Shown one piece after another: positions 23,574-34,748 of a stretch of DNA of 64,000 nt. A program made the translations under genes and the position numbers. Source of the stretch: Chromera velia (Eukaryota > Sar > Chromeraceae); contig JAHBMJ010005789.1 in assembly GCA_018398765.1 (NCBI GenBank), positions 1 to 64,000 on the forward strand, in the 5' to 3' direction. A model generated the notes under the pieces. It ran no database searches and was not told the DNA's origin. It was given only the letters and a program-made list of their open reading frames with translations. Position 1 is the first letter of the stretch. Every line of letters begins with the position of its first letter.

Positions 23574-23855
23574 TAGTGACCAGATTTGATTTAATAAGAT
23601 TTGATTTGATTTGATTTGAGCTTCAAGCTCAAATCTGACCAGATTTGAGGTAGATTTGAGGTTGACGTCTAGGAGTCACTCTCGATAGCACTGAAGACGA
23701 CATGACACAGTCAACACCACTAGCAAATCCTAGAAAGCCCTCGAAACAAGAAAATTAAGACTCTCAAAATTAATGAACTGTTGTCAAAGCTAAGAGTTTA
23801 CATAAGTTTTTATCTTAGAGTCATCCTAGAGAGTCATCTGAATTTAAGACTAGAA
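23574..23855 (+). mobile_element. MITE copy 1, 3' truncated
   Basis: Begins with TAGTGACCAGATTTGATTT, the reverse complement of the 3' ends of the two longer copies at 55381 and 57059. It continues through the shared palindrome GAGCTTCAAGCTC and the shared interior (CTGAAGACGACATGACACAG, TCAAAGCTAAGAGTTTACAT). Similarity fades near 23855, so the right half and right terminus are missing. TA precedes GTGACC, as expected for a TA-targeting (Tc1/mariner-like) element. Confidence 0.75.
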
Positions 23856-24056
23856 TTTTCATTTAACCATTGATAATTATAGCCAAATTTTATGAATTTT
23901 ATACTAAGTCTTCAAATTCCCTTTAAAACTGCGAACGAAAAAGCGAACTAAAACTTAGTTGAAAACTGCATTTCTCAAGTTAGAATCTCAACTTTTGAAT
24001 CTTTAGTTTACTTCAAAACTGTTACACTTAACTGCCAACGAAAAGGCGGACCAAAA

Positions 24057-24869
24057 CGGGGCCATATAAAAATTTATTTGCGTGCCAATGGCATGCAAAC
24101 GGGCTCTAGGAGGGGGAAGGGGGGTCTTTGCGTGCCATCAAGCCTTTTTTGGGCATTCATCTCAGTGGGGTCTGGTGAACAAGCCGTAAGTGCTCAATCT
24201 TGATCCCTATATGGTTGCCACATAAAAGCCACCAAATGGTTTCTCCAGATGTCATCTGGTTTTGAAGCACCAGAGGTCTAAAATTTTAAAAAAATTTCTG
24301 ATATTTTCATTCCTTCTCCACGATTCCCTCATCCCCCCCCCTGACAAGTCTCCTCTGATGCCCTGCAGTGCTCTAGATACTTTAGTTGAAGAATTCTGGT
24401 ACAGACGCCCTTGTTAGCTGTTCATTTTATGAGGGGGAGTGGATCTTTGGGGAATCTGCGGGCTCGGTTTTTTGTTTTTCACACTGAGTCTCAGTCTGAC
24501 TCTCTTTGGAATCCCCTCCCTTCTCATGTATCACAGGAAAGATGATCCAATGCCTGCGCACTTTGCTGTTTGATCATTAAATTGCATTGAACAAACCTGT
24601 TGCAGATGTGGATTGATCGCATAATTTTTGTATAATGATTCAAATTTGGGTTTTTAACAAGTTTTTAACAAGTTTTTAACTTAAGTTTTAGTGGTTGTTC
24701 AACATGATTTTGGACTCTAAACAGTAAAAAAGTTAGTGTCAAAAAATTTGTTTTTTAAGAAAAACATTTGCGTGCCGAAGCGAGAAGGTCTGGGGGGGGG
24801 GGNNNNNNGGGGGGGGGGGGGGGGGGTCTTGCGTACCATTGGCACTCAAATGAATTTTTACATGGCCCC
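24057..24869. mobile_element. Inverted-repeat (foldback-like) element containing the assembly gap
   Basis: The left arm at 24057-24099 (GGGGCCATATAAAAATTTAT...) is matched in inverted orientation by 24829-24869 (...GAATTTTTACATGGCCCCA) over about 40 bases with a few mismatches. Just outside each arm is a similar direct sequence (ACTGCCAACGAAAAGGCGGA and ACTGCGAATGAAAAGACGGA), and a third copy of that sequence is near 23927. TTTGCGTGCC recurs next to G-runs inside the element. Nothing coding was seen inside. The class is not certain. Confidence 0.5.
24803..24808. other. Assembly gap (six N) inside a poly-G run
   Basis: Six N flanked by G-runs on both sides. The gap length is probably nominal, and the true sequence is a long G homopolymer or a collapsed repeat. 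Confidence 0.99.
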
Positions 24870-25581
24870 AACTGCGAATGAAAAGACGGACGAAAATCCT
24901 TCAGAAAAGGCAGATAAAATATGACAAAATCGGTGGACCACCAGCCTAGCCACCAGCCTACTTCTCATGTATACTGCTAGGTATACTGCCACTAGTATAT
25001 ATGGAAAGCATCTGTATAAACTTCTAGACAAACTTTTAGGCTTAGCTTGCTCCTAGGCTCTCTCCATTCTACTAGCTTATACAACTAAGTTTCAGGCCGC
25101 CCTAGAACTTAGGCTAGAAGCCCAAATCTGTGATCGATCTAGCTAGTTGTTACTTGGCTGTCTCTTTTGCAGAGCGGCACGCACTAGTAGGGCCCGCAAT
25201 AGATATTCTCTGTAGCCTTACTTCATTCCCAGATATTCTGGAGTCATAGCTAGAGTCATAGAGGAGCTACTAGTTTTTTTTTATCGCCCGAACACTTGCA
25301 TACAGTTTCTTATGGACGAAAAAAAGGGAGAGCGCTCTCCAGCCGTCCATGCCCTCTTGTTTTTTGTTCCCGTCATCAGCTCGTCAGACAATAAGTCAAC
25401 CTCAGGCTCAACGTTTTTTTCGGAGTTGTAAAAGCGAGAAGAGCATGTACGATTGATTCACTAGCCGACGTAGTAGCCGTCCATTAAAAGACCCTCCATC
25501 GATCATGCACCCTTCCTCCACACACACAGGCCCTGCTCCCCCCCTTCCAAATGCCAGTGGACTAAATTGTGGCTTAAAAAG

Positions 25582-25752
25582 AAAAGTCAGGGTGATGGGC
25601 AGTTGAATGAATAGGACAGCAGACATACAGCAGGCAATAAAAGTCAGGGTGATGGGCAGTTGAATGAATAGGACAGCAGACATACAGCAGGCAATAAAAG
25701 TCAGGGTGATGGGCAGTTGAATGAATAGGACAGCAAACATACAGCAGGCAAT
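25582..25752. repeat. 57-bp minisatellite, three copies
   Basis: Three head-to-tail 57-bp units begin at 25582, 25639 and 25696 (AAAAGTCAGGGTGATGGGCA...). They are almost identical; the last has one visible change (CAGCAAACA for CAGCAGACA). Because 57 is divisible by three the unit stays open on the minus strand, which produces a repeated reading frame that has no other sign of being a gene. Confidence 0.92.
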
Positions 25753-27638
25753 CACGGCACCAAAACAAATTTCCCGTGCTCCTAGACAGACACACAGATG
25801 AGCAGACGAACAGACAGCCAGACAGACGGACAGACAGAGAAGTCACGCAGAGAAAGAGACCCAAAACAGATACCCTGGTGTTCGTTCTGCTTTTCTCCCT
25901 GACTGTCTTTCTGTCTTTTAATGGTCTGTGCCTCTGCGTCCCTGTTCAAATGGTCGGTTGGAATGCGCGTTCGTCTTGTGGTCGTCTGCTTCATCTCTCC
26001 CTCTTCTCTCAATTGAATGACAGCCAGGGGAAAAAGAGAAGAAAACTCTCGTATTGGTCTGCATGGCTGAGTTTGCATCCACACATCCAACAAACCCGCC
26101 AGGTATGTATACACATCACATCGATGCAACCAATGACAGGCAAAACTCTACGCTACCTGCACGCCACACCAAGATTGGATTAGGTACGCAGGTGCCTCAC
26201 ACCATGAACAACAACACATGCATGCATTCATCATTCAATTCGTCTCATGGCATGAATTCATTCGCCCATAGCAGAGTTTCCTCTGGCTGCTCTCGCCACT
26301 CGTGAGCCCCTCCAGGCCTTTCGCAACCTTCTGCTCAGCTCTGAAGACCTCACGCCGAACAAGAACAGCGGCGCGGTATGACAGATTCACTTTTCATGGA
26401 ACTACACAACACATTTCGTTTCAAGCACAAATGCAGCATTGACGCAATCCTTTCCATCATGAAACGCTGCAAGGGCATGGACTGGCATTCTGTCGCGTAG
26501 GTTGGTAGGTCGGCGGGCGGGAGTAAGCGGTGACGGAAAAAGTGCCTTTTTTCAACATTGATTTGTTGGGCAAAAAAGAAGAAGAGTAGTCTGTGGGCAG
26601 AAAGGGATTGATATCAAAATGAGAGCGCGCAGGACGAGCGAAAATACTCAAGAGACCTTCGCCATTTTGGCCGCAATCGAGTGATGCCTTCCTTCCTTCG
26701 ACGTTTCAATTTCCGTTCCACTCTGCTTTCACTCTCACTCTCACACAAACTTCCTTTCTTCACACAAGGTACAGGCAAGTTAAATGCCTGAAAAAATGGA
26801 AGAAAAGTGAAAGAAGAAAGTTCGCCTCACGTACAGCAGTATCTCTTGTTGCACATCTGTGATCTAAGTGACGGTTTCTCTCTTGCTTGTTCTTTTAGTT
26901 GCTTGAGGTCTCATTCTTTCGTTTCTTCTCATTTGATTGACCTCACCGTCAACGCAGACGTCTCATACAAAACTCCATTTAGAGACAGCCATGGCCGGAC
27001 CCCAACACGACCTCTCTGGTCTGCCATCTCACGTGCACGCTCGCTCTCTCACAAGCCTCAACCCTCGTCCCCTTTCATCTCTTCATGGCTGAAGAATTCT
27101 GCATCGGCTCCTGTGATCGTCTTACGGATAAAACGTGGAGAGAGACGAAGTGTAAAGGGACAGACCCAGGCAGGAACACACACGCAGATACGCAGACAGT
27201 TTGGACGAAGACTGAAAAAAAGGAGGAGCCAAAACTTGAAACCGCTTCCTGAAAGAATCTGGAAAAAGTCGGCAGACGGATCCCTTAAAAAAGTAATGTG
27301 CAGGATCAAAATGAGGGATTCCAGTCGAATGTCACTTGCCTCACATGAAGTCCTTCCACGCAAAAGAAAAGTCAGAGAGGAACGCTTTAAAACGCACTTT
27401 CAAATGGGCTCCATGCATGAAGGTAAGGGGAGCCAAGAAGCACCAGACACAAAGACGGGGCAACAAAGAAGGAAGCAAGGAAGGAAGGAAGGAAGGTTCG
27501 AAGACCTCAAAGTACGGACAAGTTCTTTTCGCTTCGTGTATGTTTTTCTCTTCACCCCCCCTCTTTAAATCAGATCAGATGGGCGGTCTGTCCAGACACG
27601 GAATTTCACTTCCTCCCCCGCGCGTTGCGACCCAGACC

Positions 27639-28477
27639 CTAGCGGCCTGTTCCACCGAAGAAGTTCGAGGAACCCGGACGGTCTGGCGTATTGGGCCTAC
27701 TCGAACTCTCCGTTGCCGCTATTTGCCTGGACCAGTCCGCATACCTCTGCCCCGAAGTTACTGGCGAGACCCCGCGAGTTGGAACGGTAACTGAAGACGG
27801 AGCAAGAGAAGGAGAAGGCAGAGGTTTCAGAAAGGAATCTCTGCCACCAGTGTCTTGTGTGGTTCCGTCCGATTCAGGAGATGGTTGGTTGAACTTTCTT
27901 CTGACGAGACCCTTCTTGATTCTCTCGCTGTCCCGCTTTATCAACGCCTCTACATACCCTTCCACTTCTTCATTCACGTCTTTCGGAGCCACAGCATGAA
28001 GAGGTGCTGAGGGGGAGCATCCCGGTTGATAGCAGAGGATAGACGTGACTGTTGCTCTGTGGAAGGAAACAACAGAGCCCCTTTGTCCTCCCACCGTGGA
28101 GCGTCTCCGTTCATCCGATTCTGCTGTGTGATTCAATTCCGAGGAATGGTATGTGACGAGGCCTGTCGGACTCCCCTGCTCTGTTGAGGGGGTAGCCTCT
28201 CTCTTTGCTGACGGGGAGGAGTCCTCGTTCCATGGTGACTCCTCCCGCACGAGCTTTGGTGTCAGGGGACCTGAAGGCATCGCCTCAGACTGGAGGTAGG
28301 CTCGTCCAGCCCCACGCTGCATCAGACAAAAGGCGAATGAAAAAGAACTTGCCCGTATCTTGAATGATTACCTTATTCGGTGTTGCTCACGTATACACGT
28401 ATCTATATATTTGACTGACCTTGTTGTCAGGAAACGAGATTGTGCGATTCCCGTCGCACGGTGGGGTCTCCAGGACA
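27639..28477 (-). CDS. Hypothetical protein, 3' exons only, 5' end unresolved
   Basis: Two exons join in phase 0: 28477-28420 (encodes VLETPPCDGNRTISFPDNK, donor GTCAGT) and 28316-27639 (225 residues, stop TAG at 27639-27641, acceptor TGATGCAG). The product is rich in Ser, Pro, Arg and Glu and mostly disordered-looking. One helical charged stretch (KDVNEEVEGYVEALIKRDSE, then RIKKGLVRRK) is the only likely ordered part. No family is recognised. The upstream exon(s) must begin at phase 2 and lie above 28480, possibly near 28580-28740 where another open minus-strand frame exists, but I could not join them. The gene runs head-to-head with the RAP gene at 29141. Confidence 0.5.
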
Positions 28478-28899
28478 CTAAATTCGTCTCAAGGCTTCGG
28501 TGATACTACTGCTGAATGATTTCCTGGTAAAGGGTGTTGGCGCTGAATGATTGTCAACGTATATATGTACTCCAGCGCTTCAAGAAAGTATCTGTGCGTT
28601 TTCCTCCTTAAGCCTTTCCTCGTAACACCACTGTAATGGAACTCCCTCTTTGATATTCGTGCACGGCACAGGTCTGCATACGCTCCCTTCTGATGGCAAG
28701 TCCCCCCAGCTGGTCCTTGCTTCAAGGCTTGGCTGCCAATTAATTAACTGTGTTAATGTTAAGGCTACGAATACAGTTGAGCAGCAGTCTGTCTCTACGC
28801 GAATAATCGGCTCCCTCAGACGGCAAGATGCTCCCGCCGCCGCGCCGCCGCGGGCCCGGCCATGCACCCACCGGTACCGCCACGCCGTAACTTTACAAC

Positions 28900-28910
28900 T
28901 GCATGCATGG
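28900..28910. promoter_or_regulatory. TGCATGCATG motif upstream of the RAP gene
   Basis: Overlapping TGCATGCA palindromes about 240 bp upstream of the RAP ATG and in the presumed divergent region with the hypothetical minus-strand gene. In apicomplexans this 8-mer is a known ApiAP2 DNA-binding target; its use here is inferred. Confidence 0.35.
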
Positions 28911-29093
28911 ATTCAACAGCTGGCTCGATCCGATCCGAGACTCTGAGTGACGTCCACATGCTGCCACTTCTCCACCCCGTTGATGCCAGTGGAAGTGGGT
29001 ATACTTGCACTTTTGCGCTTGGCTTGTGCCGCGTCCGTTCACCCAGCCATACTCTTTCTCAGCTCGCCTCGCATCGACTGTTCTCAACACAGT

Positions 29094-29101
29094 GTATATA
29101 G
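29094..29101 (+). promoter_or_regulatory. TATA-like element upstream of RAP gene
   Basis: GTATATAG lies about 40 bp before the ATG at 29141 in otherwise GC-balanced sequence. The position is plausible for a core promoter with a short leader, but TATA-like strings are common in AT-rich parts of this window. Confidence 0.3.
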
Positions 29102-29140
29102 TTCAGGTTTGATTGTACCTTTGTGGCCGTCCCAAAGATC

Positions 29141-31915
29141 ATGAGACGCTCCCGGCCTTTCGTGGTCGTTGAAAGCATTTTTGTCTGCACAAAGTCCGCT
29201 GGAAAGAGATGGAACAGCTCCCTGCCCATCCTTCCTGCAGTCTCAAAAGGAGAGACGCGTGGAGACGGGAGGAGACGGCATGTGCCTCCCTCTGTCACTA
29301 TCTCTCTCAGAAAAGAGGCCGCTGCATCTGCAGGCCGATCTGGACACAGACAGAGCCTCAAACGCCGAGAGGAGTCCATTTTGAAGGTTCACGGATCAAT
29401 AGACGAGCTGTCTTCTTCCCCGTCCGCTGCCCTTGGTGAGGGGGATCCGGGGCTTCTGGTTTTTTCTTCTTGGAGTCCCGATGCGTGGCCAGTCTCTTCG
29501 TGGTCTGTCGTTTTGCAAAGCGGGCAGGTGCACAGATATGACACGAGGAGACTGGTGGGGGGTGTGCGGTCCTGTTGTAGAGAAATTTTGAAATTGGGGA
29601 AGAGAGAGGGGGAGAATGTTGGGGCACTGACACGGTCATGTGAGGCTGTGTCGGTTCTTTTGTCGTTGGCAGAGGAGCTAACAGAGCGGGAGGAGACGGC
29701 AGAGGATATTAGGGCAGAGTGCCAGAAGTCCGTAGCTGTGTTTAATATTCTGAAAACCTGCCGTCTAGCCCCGAGTTTCGCTCGGTTGATTCGGGAGACC
29801 GCGTCCTCGATGACAGTTATTCGGAAGTTGGCTCAAGCAGCCGTTGCAGAGATGAACAGTTTGATAGGAAAGGCCGAGGAGAGGGAGGTGGGTGTTGTGC
29901 CTAGTATTGATGCCGGACAGGGTCTTGATTTCTGTCCGCGTGTGTCGGATGGAACCGGGTATGCAGTTAAGCAGCTCGCCAATGCGGCAGGGGACGCCCG
30001 AACGATCCTGCAGGATCCCCAACTGGCTCAGGAGATTGCATTTGGGGTGGGAAGGGTTTTGAGGGAGATGCCAGGGGTGTTGGATGTTGGACCGAAGACG
30101 GGGAGATTATTTGTGACAGGGGTGACCTGGGGTCTGGCGGTGGCACAGCTTCGTGACCGTCAGGTGTTTGTGATGCTTCGGGATGAGGTGACGAAGCTAA
30201 TAGATCAAGAGGACGAGAAACAGAAACAGACTGGAGGGGGGGGCACAAATCTGAACAGTGCGAATATTCATCAGCCTTCAGTGTCTCCTGAAGTAGGTCC
30301 CCCTGCTCTTGCCCTTTTTGCCTGGTCGATGGCACGAGCAGCCATGCTGGACACTGAGTTGACTGAGAAGATTTGCAGTTTTGCAGTCAGACACTACCTC
30401 TTTGTGCTCTTTTCTGAGCATGACCTGGCCATGCTGCTCTGGGCCTTTACCAAGGCGCTCACCCCACCTCAGGGGGTCAACAAATCCCATGCAACCCTGC
30501 ACTGGAATTCCTCCCGCAATCCCACGGGCCGCTCTCCAGGAGCGAAAATGGGGGCACTTACACGAATCGGGGAACATCCTTGGAGAGATACGTTGATGGA
30601 TCAGGTAGCATCTTCCCTCTCTGCCTCCTCCCACGCACATCTGACCGGATTCCTTCCCAGACATTTGGCGTCGATTCTGCACTCCTTTGCGAAGTTGCAG
30701 CCGGAGCACACACCCCGTCTCTCCTCTTGCAGAGCTGCCCTCTTTGATGCTGTATCCGACGCCCTCCTCACACAACTATTGCAGAGAGAAACCAAGAGAG
30801 AAAGAGAGAGAGAAAGAGGAATTCAGCCACAGAGGAGGCAGAGAGAGGGAGACGGAGAGGTGGGGCCTCAGGACATTGCAAATACCCTCTGGGCTTTTGC
30901 TAAAGTCGGCCACACATCCCCATCTACCCTGTCTGCTCTCGCACGTACAGCGAATGACAAACTGCAGACTGCTCTTGCCTCCTCCCCCCCCGGGGCTTCT
31001 CGAGCTGTGTCTGCCGGATTCACATCCCAAGGAATAGCCAACGTTGCATGGGCCATATCCACACTCGGTCAGTCTGAGCCTGTCTTGTTTGAGTCTCTGC
31101 TTGACGCCGCGCTCGACCCTGGATGGGTTGACGGTCTGAACGCTCAGGATTGGACGAATTTGGGGTGGAGTGGTGCGGTGCAGATTGCACTTCTTCCGGT
31201 TGAGGAGGAACAAAAAGGGGGGGGGAGAAGGCAGGCTTTGTTTGACCGTGTGGAACGTTTGTTTTTGTTCTTTTGCAACAGAAAGGGGGGGCCTGAGGGG
31301 TTGTCTTCCTTTTTAGACACATGTCACTGGTGGTCTTGGTGGCAGGTTTTCTCTTTGTTGTCTCTTGACCGTAGGGGGGGAAGGGAAGTTCCGGTTTGGT
31401 CGCCAGGGGTGATTTGTTTGATGGAAGGGGTGCGATTGAAAACTGTGGAGGCTCAGAGAGCTCAGACGGGTGTGAGGCAACAAGAGAGGGGGGGTGGAGA
31501 GGCGAGATCTCTTCTTGAGAGGTCTATAGCCCAGTCTTTACGCGAGTTGGGTGTTGGCTTTTCTCAGGAGGTTTCTGTTGAGGGTCATCATCTCCCACCT
31601 GTCGACTTTTTGGTCACTGTCCCAGAGGGGGTGAAGGCGAATGGAAGTGAAAAAGTGGTTTTACAGGCAGATGGGCGGCATCATTTTCTTACAGGGTTGA
31701 GTGAGGATGACAAAAACAGTCTCAGACCTTTGGGTAATGGTGTTCTTCGGAACCTTTTAGTCAGGTTGGCAGGATGGCCCCTTGTTGTTGTCGGAAAGTA
31801 CGAATGGGACCAGCTCGATGTTTCTGCAGACTTGGGAGACACGTTGAAGAGAAGGACTGAATTTCTTTGGCAGAAACTTCACGAGGCCATCAAAGCAGAA
31901 ATCGATTCAAAGTGA
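29141..31915 (+). CDS. RAP-domain protein, probable organelle RNA-binding factor
   Basis: Intronless 924-residue reading frame. The start is the ATG at 29141, because the frame opens slightly earlier only from a GTG. The N-terminus is basic and Ser-rich (MRRSRPFVVVESIFV...SAGKRW), consistent with organelle import. The middle contains degenerate helical repeats of the FAST/octotricopeptide type, for example LALFAWSMARAAML, DIANTLWAFAKVG and GIANVAWAISTLG. Residues about 835-900 form the RAP domain: VLQADGRHHFLTG, then RNLLVRLAGWPLVVVGKYEW with the diagnostic DG-H and G-EW residues. RAP proteins act in organelle RNA processing, stability or ribosomal RNA maturation and are greatly expanded in apicomplexans and chromerids. 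The RNA target cannot be told from sequence. Absence of introns contrasts with its intron-rich neighbours. Confidence 0.9.
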   Translation: MRRSRPFVVVESIFVCTKSAGKRWNSSLPILPAVSKGETRGDGRRRHVPPSVTISLRKEAAASAGRSGHRQSLKRREESILKVHGSIDELSSSPSAALGEGDPGLLVFSSWSPDAWPVSSWSVVLQSGQVHRYDTRRLVGGVRSCCREILKLGKREGENVGALTRSCEAVSVLLSLAEELTEREETAEDIRAECQKSVAVFNILKTCRLAPSFARLIRETASSMTVIRKLAQAAVAEMNSLIGKAEEREVGVVPSIDAGQGLDFCPRVSDGTGYAVKQLANAAGDARTILQDPQLAQEIAFGVGRVLREMPGVLDVGPKTGRLFVTGVTWGLAVAQLRDRQVFVMLRDEVTKLIDQEDEKQKQTGGGGTNLNSANIHQPSVSPEVGPPALALFAWSMARAAMLDTELTEKICSFAVRHYLFVLFSEHDLAMLLWAFTKALTPPQGVNKSHATLHWNSSRNPTGRSPGAKMGALTRIGEHPWRDTLMDQVASSLSASSHAHLTGFLPRHLASILHSFAKLQPEHTPRLSSCRAALFDAVSDALLTQLLQRETKRERERERGIQPQRRQREGDGEVGPQDIANTLWAFAKVGHTSPSTLSALARTANDKLQTALASSPPGASRAVSAGFTSQGIANVAWAISTLGQSEPVLFESLLDAALDPGWVDGLNAQDWTNLGWSGAVQIALLPVEEEQKGGGRRQALFDRVERLFLFFCNRKGGPEGLSSFLDTCHWWSWWQVFSLLSLDRRGGREVPVWSPGVICLMEGVRLKTVEAQRAQTGVRQQERGGGEARSLLERSIAQSLRELGVGFSQEVSVEGHHLPPVDFLVTVPEGVKANGSEKVVLQADGRHHFLTGLSEDDKNSLRPLGNGVLRNLLVRLAGWPLVVVGKYEWDQLDVSADLGDTLKRRTEFLWQKLHEAIKAEIDSK

Positions 31916-32644
31916 CATACGAATAATTTGAAACAAAAACCTCAAGCTTTCTCTGTACGCAATAGATATTCTGCCGACTTCCTTTTAGTCTTACAAAAAA
32001 AGTTGAAAAACACAATATGGAAGCTAGTAGTACAGCTAGTACATAGAAGTATATAGAAGTTAGTATACCTCAAAATTAAAATAATGTTTCCAAAATACTT
32101 TAGTTTACTATTCTAAATTACTTTGATTGATTGATTGATACTTGAAATTGCTTAGCTAAATTATTTTAAATCTATTTAATTTTTTACTTTAAATTCATTC
32201 TGTTAAATTACTCAAACTTGCAAGGCGTTGCAGGGTTGTGAGTCTAAGACTTATTTGTGATTATCCTTCACGTCACCCTCACTACTAATTTTTTTTCTTC
32301 ATATTTTTAACATAGGGGGGGAAATGAATCAGATTCTCTAAAATTCTATAAATGTAGAAATGTGTAACAACACATGTACGTATAGAGTCCTAGGTAGATT
32401 CACTTTTACTCGATCTGAGTCAGCATTCATATACAATTTGAACCAACTTCATGCTAATGAATAAAAACTTTATATAGTAGTGCGCTTCTAAATCAAGTTC
32501 CAATAAGTCTTGCTGAAGAACTCTTTCTTCATAAATATAGTGGAACCTGTGCGTTCAGTACTGTGTATTGCATATAAGGTCGGTATACCTTGACATATGT
32601 GCGGCGGTATGATGCGCCTTGAGTTGTTTTTTGAGTCCCACAAG
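31916..32644. other. AT-rich intergenic stretch, no gene seen
   Basis: Low-complexity AT-rich sequence between the RAP stop codon and the stop codon of the convergent small gene at 32645. It serves as the 3' flank of both. No repeat shared with other parts of the window was noticed. Confidence 0.6.
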
Positions 32645-33751
32645 CTAAGCTTCAAATGAAGCGTTTTCCTTATCTTCTTTGAAAGGTGAAAACAACCACT
32701 CATTCTCATCATCCAGGAAAAGAAGGTTCCCGTTCAGCTCAAGCCGTGCAGCCAATTTGAACGGGGACGTACTTTTCTTTTCCCCAAAATCGAACTCAAC
32801 GAACCGCATCGACATTCCCCTCCAGGCCTCGATCCACTCATAGAATCCAGGTCCATCTTCGATCTCGAAACTCTCTCTGTTGACGTCCTGAAATGAGCCT
32901 ACGGCTTTCCACGTCGGCCCCTCCTCAATCCCTGCGAAACAATACAGTTATGCGTGAGTGAAAAAAAGGACCGGTGAATCCTTTACCAGAATGTGCCAAA
33001 AGACACGAGGGAGAGGGGTTATGAATGGTACCTTATGCATGGACAAATGAAAAAGTGCATGGATAACGAATGGATTTATGGATGGATGAATCCATGGGTG
33101 CCCGGGTGCGCAAGCGGAAACGTAGCTGGATGGTTCACTCACATCCACATGACGTGGGGGTGTGGAGATTTCATGTATCTTTTAATAATGTCTTCTTATC
33201 ATTGTTTCTCTCTGAGAGACTCTGACTCTCTCTCTCTCTCTCTTTCTTTTCGCCCTTTCCTTGCTTGCTTCGCTCCTGGTTTTTTCCCTTGCCTGCAGGG
33301 GATCTGCTGTGGGAAAAGAAGTGGAACCTCTTCATGCATCAGATTGACAATCCCATGCACCTCGGAGAAACTGTACACGGTCTACGTCGTGGAGTCATGC
33401 TGAATGACACAACCAGAGAAATGCATGTCGCCACAAGAATTCACCAGTCAGGTGCAAGCAGTGAAGTTCAATGCCCCCACTCAAAGATCTAGTTGTGCTG
33501 TCAAACCATTTTCCAAATGGCTCTTTTTTAACAAAACTACGATCATGTCGCGTCACGATGGTGTGGGTGACACCACAAGCAGACTCCGCAAAAGGAGGTA
33601 GATCTACAGAAGATTCGACAGCTCAAATTGCCGTTCGTCCACCCACTACATCTTGTATTTTGCGACTCACGCTATGACCGCAGAAAGCAGGTTCAAACAG
33701 TGGCCACACGCAAATCATCTCAACGTCAAGCGGACCAACCTGCGTCGTCAT
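32645..33751 (-). CDS. Hypothetical 172-residue protein, three exons
   Basis: The model joins 33751-33679, 33603-33445 and 32931-32645, all at phase 1. The last exon has 95 open codons after a TTTCGCAG acceptor, encodes GPTWKAVGSFQDVNRESFEI, FYEWIEAWRGMSMRFVEFDF and NEWLFSPFKEDKENASFEA, and stops at TAG 32645-32647. The middle exon encodes AESACGVTHTIVTRHDRSFV and ends at a GTGAAT donor. The first starts at ATG 33751 (MTTQVGPLDVEMICVWPLF); its donor GTCATA is weak. Reading straight through the first two exons meets one TGA, which this model places in an intron. The product looks globular, aromatic-rich and acidic, with no recognised family. The last exon is the most secure part. Confidence 0.4.
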
Positions 33752-34054
33752 TCCTGTAAATCACAGGTCGCCATAGGATTCGCGGGTTGATCAAATATTT
33801 TGCTCCTGAGGGAACATCCTGCATACGTGCATAGGGGAAGAGTGGGACTAGGGGGGTCAAGGCGGTGAAAGACAAACTTGAACTCCATCAGCTCAGCGGA
33901 TGAGATGGAAAGTGGCTGAAGTTTCCGCATCCTGACTGCACTCTTGTCAGCTGAGAGCACGAGACGGCGATGCGTCTCCTCACTTCACGTGCAAGTCTGC
34001 ACAAATGTTTGAATAGCTTCCCCTTTCTACGGAACTGCATATTTTCTTTCCCCT

Positions 34055-34305
34055 CGTCCTTCCTTCCTTCCTTCATTCATTCATTCATTCATTCCTTTCT
34101 TCCTCCCTTTCTTCCTTTCTCCCTTCCTTCCTTCCTTTCTTCCTTCCTTCCTTCTTTCCTTCCATCTATCCATCCATCCATCCTTGCTCTTTTTTCTTCT
34201 TCTCCTTTTCTCGTTTTCTCTCTCTTTTTTTCTCTTCTTTCTTTTTCTTTTTATCTTTCTTGCATTCATTTCTTTCACTTCGTTCTTTCTCTCTGGCCTC
34301 CCTTT
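34055..34305. repeat. Pyrimidine-rich simple-repeat tract (CTTC, ATTC, CATC, CTTT)
   Basis: About 250 bp of nearly pure pyrimidine on the plus strand with short runs of TTCC, ATTC, CATC and TTTC. It lies about 300 bp upstream of the ATG of the small minus-strand gene at 33751. The Phe/Leu/Ser and Lys/Arg/Glu reading frames over it are artefacts. Confidence 0.85.
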
Positions 34306-34748
34306 TGCATGTGCCGGATCGAAGCTTGGCATTGAAAGTAGAGAGAAACATATATAAAAGGAAACAAGACATATATATCTTCTTCCTTTTTCTCGGAGGA
34401 CAAATCACAAGGTGAGGGAAACGAAAGAACTAGTCACACCTGACAGTGTTTTTCTGTGGGTTGCAAGCAGCTTTCAGGCTTATATCTTATTCCACTTTGA
34501 TTCCTTATTTTTTTGAATGAAGTTTAAGTTGTGATTGCATGTTCATGTGGTGTACGTGTGGTGTAAATGTGATGATCTGAAGTCTCCTGTTTGTTTCGTT
34601 TCGCCTCACCAGATAGCGATCGAGGGAGCGACGTGAGAAACATTCGAGACACATGATCCTACTCTTTCTGTTCTCTTTATCATTGCATTGCTCCCACCAT
34701 ATTACTTAGTTCACCTTATATTAATTTCTGTATTGGAAATGCAGTATT

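Larger units (their letters stand above)
22974..27638. other. AT-rich intergenic desert with repeats
   Basis: No convincing coding exon was seen. Composition drops sharply to AT-rich just after the adhesin stop codon and recovers towards 25300. The stretch holds a MITE fragment (23574), an inverted-repeat element around an assembly gap (24057-24869) and a 57-bp minisatellite (25582). The 26807-27568 open frame on the plus strand lacks an ATG for most of its length and is not supported. Confidence 0.6.

Noticed and set aside
26807-27568. 253-codon plus-strand open frame rich in Ser, Arg and Lys
   Set aside because: It begins at GTG, has no ATG until late, shows no domain or splice context, and lies in repeat-bearing intergenic DNA.
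33299-33601. Plus-strand frames (GDLLWEKKWNLFMHQIDNP and the overlapping EKCMSPQEF frame)
   Set aside because: They have plausible composition but are short, mutually frame-shifted and overlap the minus-strand gene model, which joins better to a convincing last exon.
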